Source: Phyllobacterium sp. OV277 (GTDB taxonomy: Bacteria > Pseudomonadota > Alphaproteobacteria > Rhizobiales > Rhizobiaceae). Taken from it: a stretch of DNA of 64,000 nucleotides. The notes under the pieces were generated by a model. It did not search any database. It saw only the letters and a list, made by a program, of their open reading frames with translations, and was not told where the DNA came from. The DNA is taken from positions 186,001 through 250,000 of the forward strand of contig NZ_FNIY01000001.1 in the NCBI RefSeq assembly GCF_900104355.1, written 5' to 3'. The first letter of the stretch is position 1, and the number at the start of each line of letters is the position of its first letter. The position numbers were made by a program, and so were the translations under genes. Shown here one piece after another: positions 43,695-53,019 of the stretch.

Positions 43695-43856
43695 AGAGAC
43701 AGTCTCCAGAGTAATTCTTGTTTGAATGATACAGAACCTGCGGAATACAATGTTTGGAATGGGAAAAGCAACCGTGCAAAATCCCGCATCCCGCTTTTCG
43801 GTTTCCCATCAACATGATAGTGGCTTGAACGCAGAAAAAACAAAGGCTTGAGAAGA

Positions 43857-44720
43857 ATGTTCGAGGAATTGCTGGCCGATAAACTTGACCGACTGATTGC
43901 TGTGCTGGAACGTATGGCACCGCCAAAAGCGCAACCCGCCAATCTCGATGTGGCTGATTGCTTCGTCTGGAACCCGGATCATCTTGCCTTTGACCCGGTT
44001 CTGAAGGTCAATCGTGTCGACATTTCCCTCATTCGCGGCGTCGATCGTGTGCGCGATATTCTCTTTGACAACACCAAGCGCTTTGCCGATGGATTGCAGG
44101 CAAATAATGTATTGCTGTGGGGCGCGCGCGGCATGGGTAAATCATCGCTGGTCAAGGCGGTTCACGCTTCGGTGAACGCTGCGGCGCCCGGCAATGACAA
44201 TACGCTGAAGCTGGTCGAGATACACCGCGAGGATATCGACAGCCTCCCCGCCCTGATGGCCGCAATCAAGGACACACAATATCGTTTCATCCTGTTTTGC
44301 GACGATCTGTCCTTTGATCATGACGATACTTCCTACAAGTCGCTCAAGGCAGCGCTTGAAGGCGGCGTCGAGGGCCGACCTGACAATGTCATCTTCTACG
44401 CCACATCGAACCGACGACATCTCTTGCCGCGTGACATGATCGAGAACGAGCGCTCAACCGCCATCAATCCCTCTGAAGCCGTCGAAGAAAAGGTCTCGCT
44501 GTCAGATCGCTTTGGGCTGTGGCTGGGTTTCCACAAATGCAGCCAGGATGATTATCTCTCGATGATTGATGGCTATGCCGCCCATTTCGACCTGCCGATG
44601 CAGAAGGAACAATTGCACGCGGAAGCACTCGAATGGTCGACCACGCGTGGTTCGCGCTCCGGCCGCGTTGCATGGCAATTTACGCAGGATCTGGCCGGGC
44701 GGCTGGGCAAGAAACTTTAG
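43857..44720 (+). CDS. DUF815 AAA-type ATPase
   Basis: A 287-residue ATPase. The Walker A is LLWGARGMGKSSLVKAV near residue 87, Walker B is FILFCDDLSFD near residue 146, and YATSNRRHLLP is a sensor-like segment. It matches DUF815-type ATP-binding proteins, usually annotated only as ATP-binding. It is divergent from yajC, a conserved neighbour arrangement in Rhizobiales. An upstream TTG at 43848 lies too close to AAAGG to be used; I chose the ATG at 43857. Confidence 0.88.
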   Translation: MFEELLADKLDRLIAVLERMAPPKAQPANLDVADCFVWNPDHLAFDPVLKVNRVDISLIRGVDRVRDILFDNTKRFADGLQANNVLLWGARGMGKSSLVKAVHASVNAAAPGNDNTLKLVEIHREDIDSLPALMAAIKDTQYRFILFCDDLSFDHDDTSYKSLKAALEGGVEGRPDNVIFYATSNRRHLLPRDMIENERSTAINPSEAVEEKVSLSDRFGLWLGFHKCSQDDYLSMIDGYAAHFDLPMQKEQLHAEALEWSTTRGSRSGRVAWQFTQDLAGRLGKKL

Positions 44721-44746
44721 TGCTGTGGATATGGAGGATTCATTAG

Positions 44747-45142
44747 ATGGCGCTGCGAAACAATATCCAACTGGCTCATTATCTGATGTGGATATCCGTG
44801 CCAGTTCAAATAGCGATATTGTATCTCATGTTCTCTGCAGGAAGTACCTTGTACCTAAATATTTCAGTGTTTGTATCGCTGATACTTATGGCTATCGTAA
44901 GAGACATAAAACTGAAATGGACTATGCATTTCTTGGATTTTTTCAAATTCAAAGGAAATAGCGAAACTCACAAAGACGAATGGAAGGCGATGATGGTCTA
45001 TGTTCCAACCTTTATAGGAATAGCGGATATCTCCAACAAGTTTGTAAACGACGGAAGTCTATTGTCGTATCTTATTGTTCTGAATCTCCTGGTATTCGTA
45101 TCCCTTTCTCTGAAAGAATTCTTTTGCCGGGTTAAGCTCTGA
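44747..45142 (+). CDS. AT-rich hypothetical membrane protein
   Basis: A 131-residue protein with about four hydrophobic segments (13-32, 38-52, 82-97, 103-121) and no family I recognise. Base composition is unlike its neighbours: G+C over 44761-45000 is 37.5% by direct count (90 of 240), against about 68% in the 60 bases 44641-44700. GGAGG lies 9 bases before the ATG, so it should be translated. It lies 26 bases after the DUF815 gene on the same strand. The composition suggests recent acquisition. A terminator follows at 45204-45235. Confidence 0.75.
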   Translation: MALRNNIQLAHYLMWISVPVQIAILYLMFSAGSTLYLNISVFVSLILMAIVRDIKLKWTMHFLDFFKFKGNSETHKDEWKAMMVYVPTFIGIADISNKFVNDGSLLSYLIVLNLLVFVSLSLKEFFCRVKL

Positions 45143-45203
45143 TTTGTCCAACCAACCTTGAAAACCCCGACGGTCACACCTCCACAGGTATCGAACTACA
45201 AGC

Positions 45204-45235
45204 AAAAGGCCCGTGCATCGCTGCACGGACCTTTT
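45204..45235. terminator. Bidirectional terminator between the AT-rich gene and nlpD
   Basis: AAAAGG-C-CCGTGCA pairs with TGCACGG-A-CCTTTT around TCGC, with T-runs on both sides. It can serve both convergent genes. Confidence 0.8.
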
Positions 45236-45254
45236 GAATTCAAGCACGAACCAA

Positions 45255-46538
45255 TCAGGATTCGAGGAACTTCGAAGGATCAACCGGCGTCGAGTTCTTG
45301 CGAACCTCGAAGTGCAGCTTTGGCGAAGTCGCATTGCCGGTCATGCCCGAGCGGCCAAGTTCTTCGCCGCGCTTCACCTTCTGGCCGCGCTGTACATTCA
45401 GCTTGCTCGCATTGCCGTAAACCGTGACCAAACCATTATCATGGCGAACGAGAACCGTATTGCCGAACTCCTTCAAACCATCACCGGAATAGATGACAAC
45501 ACCGTTTTCAGCCGCCTTGATCGGGGTGCCCTCAGGAACCGAAATGTCGATACCGTCATTGCCCTTGCCGTAATTGGCAACGACACGGCCACGAACCGGC
45601 CAGCGCATCTGTGAGGCGCCGGTGGCTGATGGTGCGGATGCAACATCCTTCTCGGCATCATCGATAACCTTTTCGCTCGCCTGTGGCGGTGTGTAAGGCT
45701 TTGCCTGTCCGTCAGCCTGCGGTGCTGCCGGTGTCGTAGCCGTTGCGGCGCTCGGTGCCACGCTCGCGACGACCTTTGGCTGAACAACAGGCGGCGTTGC
45801 GGCAGTCTTGACCTGATCGACCGCGCCCTTTGCCTTCATGTTGTTGGCAACATTCTGCGCCATCGACGAGCTTGATGCCGGAATAACCAGAGCCTGTCCA
45901 AGACGAACATTACCGTCCTTCATGTTGTTGGCCTGCTTGATGGCCTCGACATTGGCACCCGTCTTGCGGGAGATGGCATGCAACGTATCGCCACTCTGAA
46001 CAGTGTATGAACCGGCGTGGCTCGGTGACGTCGTATTATTGGCAGCTATCGCTGGAGCGGCAGCTGGCTTTGTCGGCATACGTGCCTCACGACCATCCGG
46101 TGTTTTCAGCGAACCGGCTGATGATGCAAGCGGCGGAGCCTGCACATTACCCATCGGCTGCGCCGAAGCGACCTGCTGGCGCACAGGAGCAGCGCTCACT
46201 GCCGGACGCATCGGCTGCGAGGAAACCGGCGGAAGCGCAGAAGCGCTTGCCGCACCTACTGGCGGCAGGCTGCTGCGCTGGACACCGCCCGCAGGTGGAA
46301 CCGCATTGCGATTGACCGAAGCTGTGTAAGTTGAATCAACCGGCGGCGTATAACCGCGTGGGGCCGAATTCTGCCCCTGAATGATTGAACGCTGGTTGTC
46401 GCTATAGCCGGAGCTGAAATCCGCGCTGGTGAAGCGCGACACCCCGGAACTGCAACCTGCAGCCAAAGCTGCAATCAAGAGAACGCTGGCATTCAGTGCC
46501 AGCCGCTGTGACGCTTTGTCTAGTACACTCAAACGCAT
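45255..46538 (-). CDS. nlpD: NlpD-like lipoprotein: LysM plus degenerate LytM (M23) domain
   Basis: A 427-residue lipoprotein (signal ending ALAAGC, Cys29). A Pro/Ser-rich linker is followed by a LysM peptidoglycan-binding module near residue 176 (YTVQSGDTLHAISRKTGANVEAIKQANN) and a C-terminal LytM domain. The zinc motifs are degenerate: GNDGIDIS has Asn where the HxxxD histidine should be, and KLHFEVR lacks the first His of HxH. E. coli NlpD has the same loss and acts as an activator of cell-wall amidases, so the same role is likely. It is last of surE-pcm-nlpD, as in E. coli. Confidence 0.9.
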   Translation of the reverse strand: MRLSVLDKASQRLALNASVLLIAALAAGCSSGVSRFTSADFSSGYSDNQRSIIQGQNSAPRGYTPPVDSTYTASVNRNAVPPAGGVQRSSLPPVGAASASALPPVSSQPMRPAVSAAPVRQQVASAQPMGNVQAPPLASSAGSLKTPDGREARMPTKPAAAPAIAANNTTSPSHAGSYTVQSGDTLHAISRKTGANVEAIKQANNMKDGNVRLGQALVIPASSSSMAQNVANNMKAKGAVDQVKTAATPPVVQPKVVASVAPSAATATTPAAPQADGQAKPYTPPQASEKVIDDAEKDVASAPSATGASQMRWPVRGRVVANYGKGNDGIDISVPEGTPIKAAENGVVIYSGDGLKEFGNTVLVRHDNGLVTVYGNASKLNVQRGQKVKRGEELGRSGMTGNATSPKLHFEVRKNSTPVDPSKFLES

Positions 46539-46682
46539 CGCTTATCCCGCCCGTACTCAATACAAGAATATTGGACCATTAAACCGCGTTAATGTTACCC
46601 GACCGTTAAAACGCATAAAAAATTTGTAAAAGATTCACCAAATCCATAAACGGTTGCGCCAACACTGCGGCGGGCGAGCCCG

Positions 46683-47336
46683 TCAGAGTGCTGTGGCGAC
46701 ACCATCCAGCAGCGGCAAGAAGCGTGCAGGCATCATATCCTCACGTTCAAAACGGCTGCCGATTTTGGACAGGCGCGACACCACCTGCTTGCCATCAACC
46801 GGCCCGATCGGTGCAATCATCACCCCGTTGGACGAGAGAAGATCGACGAACTGGCGGGGCATGCTTTCAAAGGCCGCCCAGACGATAATGCGGTCAAACG
46901 GGCCGTCATGGGTCAGGCCAAGCTTGCCATCCGCATGCTTGATGAACAGGTTCTCGATCTTCAATGCCTGATGGCGTTGCTGGGCAAGTTCAATCAGCGT
47001 GCGATATCGCTCTATCGAAAGCACACGTCCGGCAAGCCGGGCCATGATTGCGGCGGTAAAACCCGTGCCGGTGCCGATTTCCAGAACCCGGTGCGTCGGC
47101 TCAAGATCAAGCGACTTAATCAAACGGGCCTGCAGATCCAGCCCTTCCATGAATTCACCGCACTCGATCGGCAGCATCCGGTCGCCATAAGCCACTGTTC
47201 CAAGATTGCCGGAAACAAAAGCCATGCGGGGCGTCGCTTCAAAAGCCCCCATAAGCCGCTGATCCGACAGCCCCAAGGACCGCATACGCAGGACGAAGGC
47301 GGCAAAGCCCTCCCGTTCAGAAAGCGCAGGCTTCAT
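46683..47336 (-). CDS. pcm: Protein-L-isoaspartate O-methyltransferase
   Basis: A 217-residue SAM-dependent methyltransferase that repairs isoaspartyl residues in aged proteins. The SAM-binding motif I is [18 protein letters not shown] near residue 82, and the family region [20 protein letters not shown] is near the N-terminus. It overlaps surE by ATGA (47333-47336), the conserved surE-pcm pair. Confidence 0.94.
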   Translation of the reverse strand: MKPALSEREGFAAFVLRMRSLGLSDQRLMGAFEATPRMAFVSGNLGTVAYGDRMLPIECGEFMEGLDLQARLIKSLDLEPTHRVLEIGTGTGFTAAIMARLAGRVLSIERYRTLIELAQQRHQALKIENLFIKHADGKLGLTHDGPFDRIIVWAAFESMPRQFVDLLSSNGVMIAPIGPVDGKQVVSRLSKIGSRFEREDMMPARFLPLLDGVATAL

Positions 47337-48091
47337 GCGAAGGCGTCCTCCAAAGTCTGGCGCGTTTCGTGCGCCGTCAGATCGAGCTGAAGCGGTGTGA
47401 TGGAAATATAGTTCGCCCGGATTGCCGCCACGTCACTATCGGGCGCAGGCTCATCCTTGCCACGACCATAACGCAGCCAGTAATAGGGCAATCCACGCCC
47501 ATCCTGCCGTTCTTCAATGGTCAGCCCATGGGAAAGCTTGCCCTGAGCCGTCACACGAACACCCGCCAACTCACCGCCGCTGCAGCTGGGAAAATTCACA
47601 TTCAGCAACACGCCCTTGGCAAGTTCAACGCCAAGCAATTTCTTTAGCAGAGCCGGAGCCCGCTGCTCGACAATCTCCCACGGCAGAATGCGTGCGCCGC
47701 CATTAAGGTTGTACTCCTGCGACAAAGCGATGGAATTGATACCAAGCAAAGTGCCTTCAATAGCCGCAGCAATGGTCCCGGAATAGGTCACATCATCGGC
47801 CGTGTTCGAACCGGAATTAACGCCTGACAGGATCAGATCCGGTGCTTCAGGCATCAAGTGCCGCACGCCCATGATCACGCAATCCGTGGGCGTACCGCGC
47901 ACGGCATAGTGACGATCATCGATCTTGCGCAGGCGCAGCGGCGTTGAAAGTGTCAGCGAATGCGCGAGACCGCTCTGGTCGGTTTCCGGCGCAATCACCC
48001 AGACATCGTCGGAAAGCTGGTGGGCAATGCGCTCAAGAACAGCAAGACCTTCCGCATGAATACCATCATCGTTGGTCAGCAGTATGCGCAT
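47333..48091 (-). CDS. surE: 5'/3'-nucleotidase SurE
   Basis: A 252-residue metal-dependent nucleotidase and exopolyphosphatase, involved in stationary-phase survival. The metal-binding start is [39 protein letters not shown] is the second signature. It overlaps pcm and lies 9 bases after the serS stop, so serS-surE-pcm may be one transcript. Confidence 0.95.
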   Translation of the reverse strand: MRILLTNDDGIHAEGLAVLERIAHQLSDDVWVIAPETDQSGLAHSLTLSTPLRLRKIDDRHYAVRGTPTDCVIMGVRHLMPEAPDLILSGVNSGSNTADDVTYSGTIAAAIEGTLLGINSIALSQEYNLNGGARILPWEIVEQRAPALLKKLLGVELAKGVLLNVNFPSCSGGELAGVRVTAQGKLSHGLTIEERQDGRGLPYYWLRYGRGKDEPAPDSDVAAIRANYISITPLQLDLTAHETRQTLEDAFA

Positions 48092-48100
48092 CGCCCTCTC

Positions 48101-49384
48101 CTATGCAGCTTTTTCGATTCGTTTCAGTCCACCCATGTAAGGCACAAGTACTTCAGGAACCGTAACGCTGCCGTCTTCATTCTGATAATTTTCGACAACA
48201 GCGATCAAGGCGCGGCCGACAGCCGTGCCGGAACCATTCAGTGTATGGACAAAGCGCGTCGACTTCTCGCCCTCAGGCCGGTAGCGCGCATTCATGCGGC
48301 GTGCCTGAAAATCACCGCAGACCGAGCAGCTGGAGATTTCGCGATAAGCCTTCTGGCCGGGAAGCCATACTTCCAGATCATAAGTCTTCTGCGCGCCAAA
48401 GCCCATGTCACCTGTGCAAAGCGTCATGGTGCGGAACGACAGATCAAGCCGCTTCAGCACTTCCTCGGCGCAAGCCGTCATCCGCTCATGTTCGGCAATG
48501 GAGCTTTCGGCATCGGTGACCGATACAAGCTCAACCTTCATGAACTGGTGCTGACGCAACATGCCGCGCGTGTCACGACCAGCGGAACCCGCTTCCGACC
48601 GGAAACAGGCGGTCAGCGCCGTCATGCGGATCGGCAGATCGCGAATATCGAGAATTTCTTCTCGTACCAGATTGGTCAGCGGCACTTCTGCCGTCGGGAT
48701 CAGATAACGGCCTTCCGTTGTCTTGAAGAGGTCCTCTTCAAACTTTGGCAACTGCCCCGTACCATAAAGCACGTCAGCATTGACCAGCAGTGGCGGATTG
48801 ACCTCCATATAGCCATGTTCCGTCGTGTGCAGATCAATCATGAATTGGCCAAGCGCCCGTTCCAATCGCGCCAACTGGCTCTTCAGGACGGTAAAACGGC
48901 TGCCCGAAAGCTTCGCGGCGCGTTCAAAATCCATATAGCCGAGATTTTCACCGATCTCGAAATGCTCTTTCGGCTCGAAGGAAAAGTTCTTCAGGTGGCC
49001 AACACGGCGCGTTTCAACATTGCCGCCTTCGTCCTTGCCAACGGGAACAGTATCGAGCGGAACGTTTGGAAGCACGGCCAGCGCATTATTCAACGCCCGG
49101 TCAAGCTGACGCTCTTCTTCTTCGGCAGACTGCAAAAACACCTTGATATCAGCGACTTCAGCCTTGAGACGGTCAGCCGTCGCCTGATCCTTGGCACCCA
49201 TCGCCTTGCCGATCTCCTTGGAGGCGGCATTGCGGCGCTCCTGGGCATCCTGCAATTTGGCAATGTGCTGACGGCGCTTTTCATCCAGCTCGATCAACCG
49301 GGACGACTGAGCTTCAACACCCCGTTTAGCCAGAGCTGCGTCAAGCGCTTGCGGATTCTCGCGGATCCATTTGATGTCGAGCAT
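48101..49384 (-). CDS. serS: Seryl-tRNA synthetase
   Basis: A 427-residue class II synthetase. An N-terminal coiled-coil tRNA-binding arm (about 28-105) precedes the catalytic core. Motif 2 is [22 protein letters not shown] and motif 3 is [18 protein letters not shown]. It charges tRNA-Ser with serine. Confidence 0.97.
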   Translation of the reverse strand: MLDIKWIRENPQALDAALAKRGVEAQSSRLIELDEKRRQHIAKLQDAQERRNAASKEIGKAMGAKDQATADRLKAEVADIKVFLQSAEEEERQLDRALNNALAVLPNVPLDTVPVGKDEGGNVETRRVGHLKNFSFEPKEHFEIGENLGYMDFERAAKLSGSRFTVLKSQLARLERALGQFMIDLHTTEHGYMEVNPPLLVNADVLYGTGQLPKFEEDLFKTTEGRYLIPTAEVPLTNLVREEILDIRDLPIRMTALTACFRSEAGSAGRDTRGMLRQHQFMKVELVSVTDAESSIAEHERMTACAEEVLKRLDLSFRTMTLCTGDMGFGAQKTYDLEVWLPGQKAYREISSCSVCGDFQARRMNARYRPEGEKSTRFVHTLNGSGTAVGRALIAVVENYQNEDGSVTVPEVLVPYMGGLKRIEKAA

Positions 49385-49453
49385 GGGAATAAAGCCGTCT
49401 TGGAGTAGTCGTTGGAATGAGGACGTGATTGTCCGGCGAAACCGATAGCCGCG

Positions 49454-50284
49454 TCAGGAAGAGATATCGCTATCACTGGACCCTGATTGTGCTTCAGCTT
49501 CAGCAGCTTCACGCTTTTTCTCGATCAGACGCGCCATCCAGATGGAAACCTCGTAGAGAAGGATCGTCGGGAGTGCAAGACCGATTTGGCTGAGGGGATC
49601 AGGCGGTGTGATAACAGCAGCAACGATAAAGGCGATAACAATCGCATATTTGCGTTTGGACCGTAGGCCCTCATAGCCAACCAGCCCTACCCGAGCCAGC
49701 AATGTCGTGACAACCGGCAACTGGAATACGAGCCCAAAGGCAAAGATCAGCGTCATGATGAGGCTGAGATATTCTGAAACCTTCGGCAGCAGTGAAATCT
49801 GCACTTCGCCAGCGCCGCCTGTTTGCTGCATGGCAAGGAAAAACCACATGACCATGGGCGTAAAGAAGAAATAGACCAATGCGCCGCCCATGAGAAAAAG
49901 AACCGGCGATGCGATCAGAAATGGCAAAAACGCCATCCGTTCGTTCTTGTAGAGACCCGGCGCTACAAACTTGTAAATCTGCGAGGCAATAACCGGGAAC
50001 GCCAGAACAATACCGCCGAACATGGCGATCTTGACCTGCGTGAAGAAAAACTCCTGCGGCGCGGTATAGATCAGCTGTGCCTTGGCCGGATCGAAACCAG
50101 CCCAGCCCACAGCCCACTGATAGGGAATGACCAACAGGTTGAACAATTGCTTGCCGAAATGGAAGCAGACCAGAAACGCCACAAAGAACGCCAGCAATGC
50201 CCAGATCAGGCGGCGGCGCAGTTCAATGAGGTGTTCGATCAGCGGGGCTGAGCTCTTGTCAATTTCGTCTTCGGCCTTGCTCAA
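49454..50284 (-). CDS. tatC: Twin-arginine translocase subunit TatC
   Basis: A 276-residue protein with six membrane segments. The opening APLIEHLIELRRRLIWALLAF and the P-x-E-x-x loop with F(F)TPxxVxxF-like YFFFTPMVMWFFL are typical. TatC recognises twin-arginine signal peptides. It overlaps tatB by ATGA (50281-50284) in the order tatA-tatB-tatC. Confidence 0.96.
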   Translation of the reverse strand: MSKAEDEIDKSSAPLIEHLIELRRRLIWALLAFFVAFLVCFHFGKQLFNLLVIPYQWAVGWAGFDPAKAQLIYTAPQEFFFTQVKIAMFGGIVLAFPVIASQIYKFVAPGLYKNERMAFLPFLIASPVLFLMGGALVYFFFTPMVMWFFLAMQQTGGAGEVQISLLPKVSEYLSLIMTLIFAFGLVFQLPVVTTLLARVGLVGYEGLRSKRKYAIVIAFIVAAVITPPDPLSQIGLALPTILLYEVSIWMARLIEKKREAAEAEAQSGSSDSDISS

Positions 50285-50931
50285 GATTTTGTCCCCGTAT
50301 CGCCAGCTTTGCCAGTGGCACGTGGCTTTGTCGTTCTTTTTACCGGAGCCGCCTTCGCAGGCGTTTCTGCAACTGTCTTGGCAGCAGGCGTGGCTTTGGC
50401 CGCCGTTTTGACAGGTGCTGCCTTGGTCGCAACTTTTGCCGGAGCCGCCTTGGCTGCCGTAGCCGCCGCCGGTGCTTTTTCAGCAACAGCTTTGGGCTTG
50501 GAGGCCCGGCCCGGCTTCTTCGGTGTTGTGGCGGTCATCAATGGCGCAACAGGCTCCATCACCTGCGGCTGCACTTGCGTCGCACCCGGCGCAGAGGGGT
50601 CCGGAATCGCAAGATTGTCTTTAGCTGCCGTTCCCGCATCTTTCAGTGTCGAGCGGATATCTTCGCCGATCGTGCGGACGGGATCGAAGACCTTGCGAAT
50701 ATCATTGCGCGGATCGAGACTCTTGGCATCGTTGATGATATCGCGCACGTCGTCGAGTTCGGCCTCCTTGAGAGCTTCATCGAACTGACGCCGGAATTCA
50801 CCGGCCGTGGCGCGAAACTTGGCCGTTGCCTTGCCAAAGGCGCGCAGCATTTTCGGCAAATCCTTTGGCCCGACCACCACGATCAGGACGATCACGATCA
50901 CCAGGATTTCCGACCAACCAACTTCAAACAT
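50281..50931 (-). CDS. tatB: Twin-arginine translocase subunit TatB
   Basis: A 216-residue protein. The membrane segment and the conserved glutamate/Pro-Gly hinge are in MFEVGWSEILVIVIVLIVVVGPKDLP, followed by the amphipathic helix (KMLRAFGKATAKFRATAGEF). From about residue 105 it continues as a long Ala/Lys/Pro-rich tail with KAAP repeats, common in Rhizobiales TatB. It forms the substrate receptor with TatC. Confidence 0.95.
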   Translation of the reverse strand: MFEVGWSEILVIVIVLIVVVGPKDLPKMLRAFGKATAKFRATAGEFRRQFDEALKEAELDDVRDIINDAKSLDPRNDIRKVFDPVRTIGEDIRSTLKDAGTAAKDNLAIPDPSAPGATQVQPQVMEPVAPLMTATTPKKPGRASKPKAVAEKAPAAATAAKAAPAKVATKAAPVKTAAKATPAAKTVAETPAKAAPVKRTTKPRATGKAGDTGTKS

Positions 50932-50995
50932 TCATCATGCTCCAGCCACGACGCGGCAACGAGGCCGCGCGCAGGACAACTCTACTATGTGCCAC

Positions 50996-51217
50996 TCAGG
51001 ACTTTGTTGTCTTTTCCTTGGTGGAATTCACCGGCTGGCTCGTCTGATTGTCGATCGTCTTGGAATTGTCAGCCGTATCGTCGTCGCTCATGCCGCTCTT
51101 GAAATTCTTGATGCCCTTGGCAACGTCGCCCATCAATTCAGGAATCTTGCCACGACCAAAAACCAGAAGCACGATCGCCAGAACGATCAACCAGTGCCAA
51201 ATTGAAAAACTACCCAT
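50996..51217 (-). CDS. tatA: Twin-arginine translocase subunit TatA
   Basis: A 73-residue protein with [20 protein letters not shown], then the [20 protein letters not shown] hinge and amphipathic helix, and a polar tail. It forms the oligomeric pore. GAGGGT precedes the ATG at 51217; a longer reading from 51238 is rejected because the family starts at MGSFSIWHW. Confidence 0.95.
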   Translation of the reverse strand: MGSFSIWHWLIVLAIVLLVFGRGKIPELMGDVAKGIKNFKSGMSDDDTADNSKTIDNQTSQPVNSTKEKTTKS

Positions 51218-51406
51218 CTTACCCTCGCATTCGCTCAACAGTTTGAGCTCATCTATGCCTTTTCCCCGTGCTTTTCAAACACAAGTGCATAATGTTGTTT
51301 CACATTCATGTTTGTTCGGCGCAAGTGCGAAGTGAAATCTTCGTCACGAATTTTGCAAACAGGCATGTTCGCGCCACCATCGCGCATAAATGTGGCAAAT
51401 AAAAAC

Positions 51407-52138
51407 TCAATCGTTCTCGACGCGCGGTGTCAAAAGTCCAAGCTCTTCCAGATCGATATCCGTCAACGGATCTTCATCCTCGGTCAATTCGTCAGGATCA
51501 TTGACCGGAACCGGAATGGCAAAATTGGCAGGCATGCGCGCTGAAAGAAGTCCAGCACCACGCAATTCATCGATACCGGGAAGATCGCGCACTTCCTGAA
51601 GACCGAAATGATCAAGAAACGAGGATGTCGTGCCATAGGTAATGGGCCTGCCCGGTGTGCGTCTGCGGCCACGGAACTTGATCCAGCCCGTCTCCATCAG
51701 CACATCAAGCGTGCCCTTGGATGTTTCAACACCGCGAATATCTTCAAGCTCGGCTCGCGTGACCGGCTGGTGATAGGCAATGACTGCCAGAACTTCGAGA
51801 GCCGCACGGGACAACTTCTTTTGCTGTACGGCCTCGCGGTTCATCAGGAAGGCAAGGTCGGCGGCGGTCCGGAACGCCCATGCGCCGCCAACCTGCAACA
51901 GATTAATACCCCGTTTGGAATAAACAGATTGCAACTCACCGAGCAGTGCCGGAACGTCGACGCCCGATGGCAGCCGCTCTTCCAGCGCCCTCACCGTCAC
52001 CGGCTCGGCAGAAGCAAACAGAATGGCTTCCGCCATCCGCAAGGCCTCGGAGACTGGAATAGCCGATGTCCATTCCGCCTCTCGCAGATCGCTTTCATCA
52101 TTGTCGGCTTGCATAAGCAAAGGACCATTGTCAGCCAT
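51407..52138 (-). CDS. scpB: Segregation and condensation protein B
   Basis: A 243-residue winged-helix protein of the Smc-ScpA-ScpB condensin. Typical regions are EALRMAEAILFASAEPVTVRALEERLP and LEVLAVIAYHQPVTRAELEDIRGV, then GRRRTPGRPITYGTT. It helps compact and separate daughter chromosomes. It overlaps the scpA stop by 8 bases (start 52138). The acidic C-terminus is typical of the Rhizobiales form. Confidence 0.94.
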   Translation of the reverse strand: MADNGPLLMQADNDESDLREAEWTSAIPVSEALRMAEAILFASAEPVTVRALEERLPSGVDVPALLGELQSVYSKRGINLLQVGGAWAFRTAADLAFLMNREAVQQKKLSRAALEVLAVIAYHQPVTRAELEDIRGVETSKGTLDVLMETGWIKFRGRRRTPGRPITYGTTSSFLDHFGLQEVRDLPGIDELRGAGLLSARMPANFAIPVPVNDPDELTEDEDPLTDIDLEELGLLTPRVEND

Positions 52139-53006
52139 TGGCCACATCCCTCATCGTTGTGAGCGGAGGTTGCCCCGTCTTTTCCGCTGGCCGCGGCGCT
52201 CTATCGCGCAGGAAAATCGGCTTGAACGCACCAGTCTGCTGAATTTCCATATGCCCTTCCCGCACCATCTCAAGGCTGGCGGCAAAGGAACTGGCAAGCA
52301 CTGTCGCGCGCTCACTCGGCGACGCAATGAATTCAAGCAAATACTGGTCCAAAGCCGTCCAGTCTTTCATCTCGCCAATGAGGCGCATCAGGATCGTGCG
52401 CGCGTCTTTCAGCGACCAGACACTGCGGCGCGCAATCTGCACATGGGAAATGGCCTGCTTCTGCCGCTGCGAGGCATAGGCGGTCAGAAGTTCGTAAAGC
52501 GTCGCCGAATAGATATTGGTCTGATCAACGATGACAGCCTCGGGCATGCCGCGCGCAAAAATATCGCGGCCAAGGCGGTTGCGGTTGACGAGTTTCGTCG
52601 CCGCATCGCGCATGGCTTCGAGCCGTTTTAGCCGGAATTGCAGCGTTGCTGCCAGTTCCTCGCCGCTCTCGCCTTCATCGCCCGGTGCCTTGGGGATCAG
52701 CAGTTTTGATTTGAGGTAGGTCAGCCATGCGGCCATCACCAGATAATCGGCTGCAAGTTCAAGCCGCAGAGCCTGCGCCTGACGAATAAAAATCAGATAT
52801 TGCTCAACAAGAGCCAGCACGGAGATACGCGCAAGGTCTACGCGTTGGTTGCGGGCCAGATGCAGAAGCAGATCGAGTGGGCCTTCAAAACCCTTGATAT
52901 CGATCAGCAGCGACGGCTCGCTGAGGCCGCGATCCGATGTGCTTTCCCACAGCGCCTCCATGGGTGCTGCGGTCGTGCCATTGGTTTTCTGTTCCGTCGC
53001 CGTCAA
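52131..53006 (-). CDS. scpA: Segregation and condensation protein A
   Basis: The kleisin of the Smc-ScpAB condensin, about 291 residues if translation begins at TTG 53006, which has GAGAGA just upstream. ATG 52961 is the alternative (276 residues) but has no ribosome site. The FEGPLDLLLHLARNQRVDLA motif near the N-terminus binds Smc, LAADYLVMAAWLTYLKSKLLIP follows, and the C-terminal winged helix is within EMVREGHMEIQQTGAFKPIFLR. It lies 13 bases after nagZ. Confidence 0.88.
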   Translation of the reverse strand: MTATEQKTNGTTAAPMEALWESTSDRGLSEPSLLIDIKGFEGPLDLLLHLARNQRVDLARISVLALVEQYLIFIRQAQALRLELAADYLVMAAWLTYLKSKLLIPKAPGDEGESGEELAATLQFRLKRLEAMRDAATKLVNRNRLGRDIFARGMPEAVIVDQTNIYSATLYELLTAYASQRQKQAISHVQIARRSVWSLKDARTILMRLIGEMKDWTALDQYLLEFIASPSERATVLASSFAASLEMVREGHMEIQQTGAFKPIFLRDRAPRPAEKTGQPPLTTMRDVANG

Positions 53007-53019
53007 ATCTCTCTCGCTT

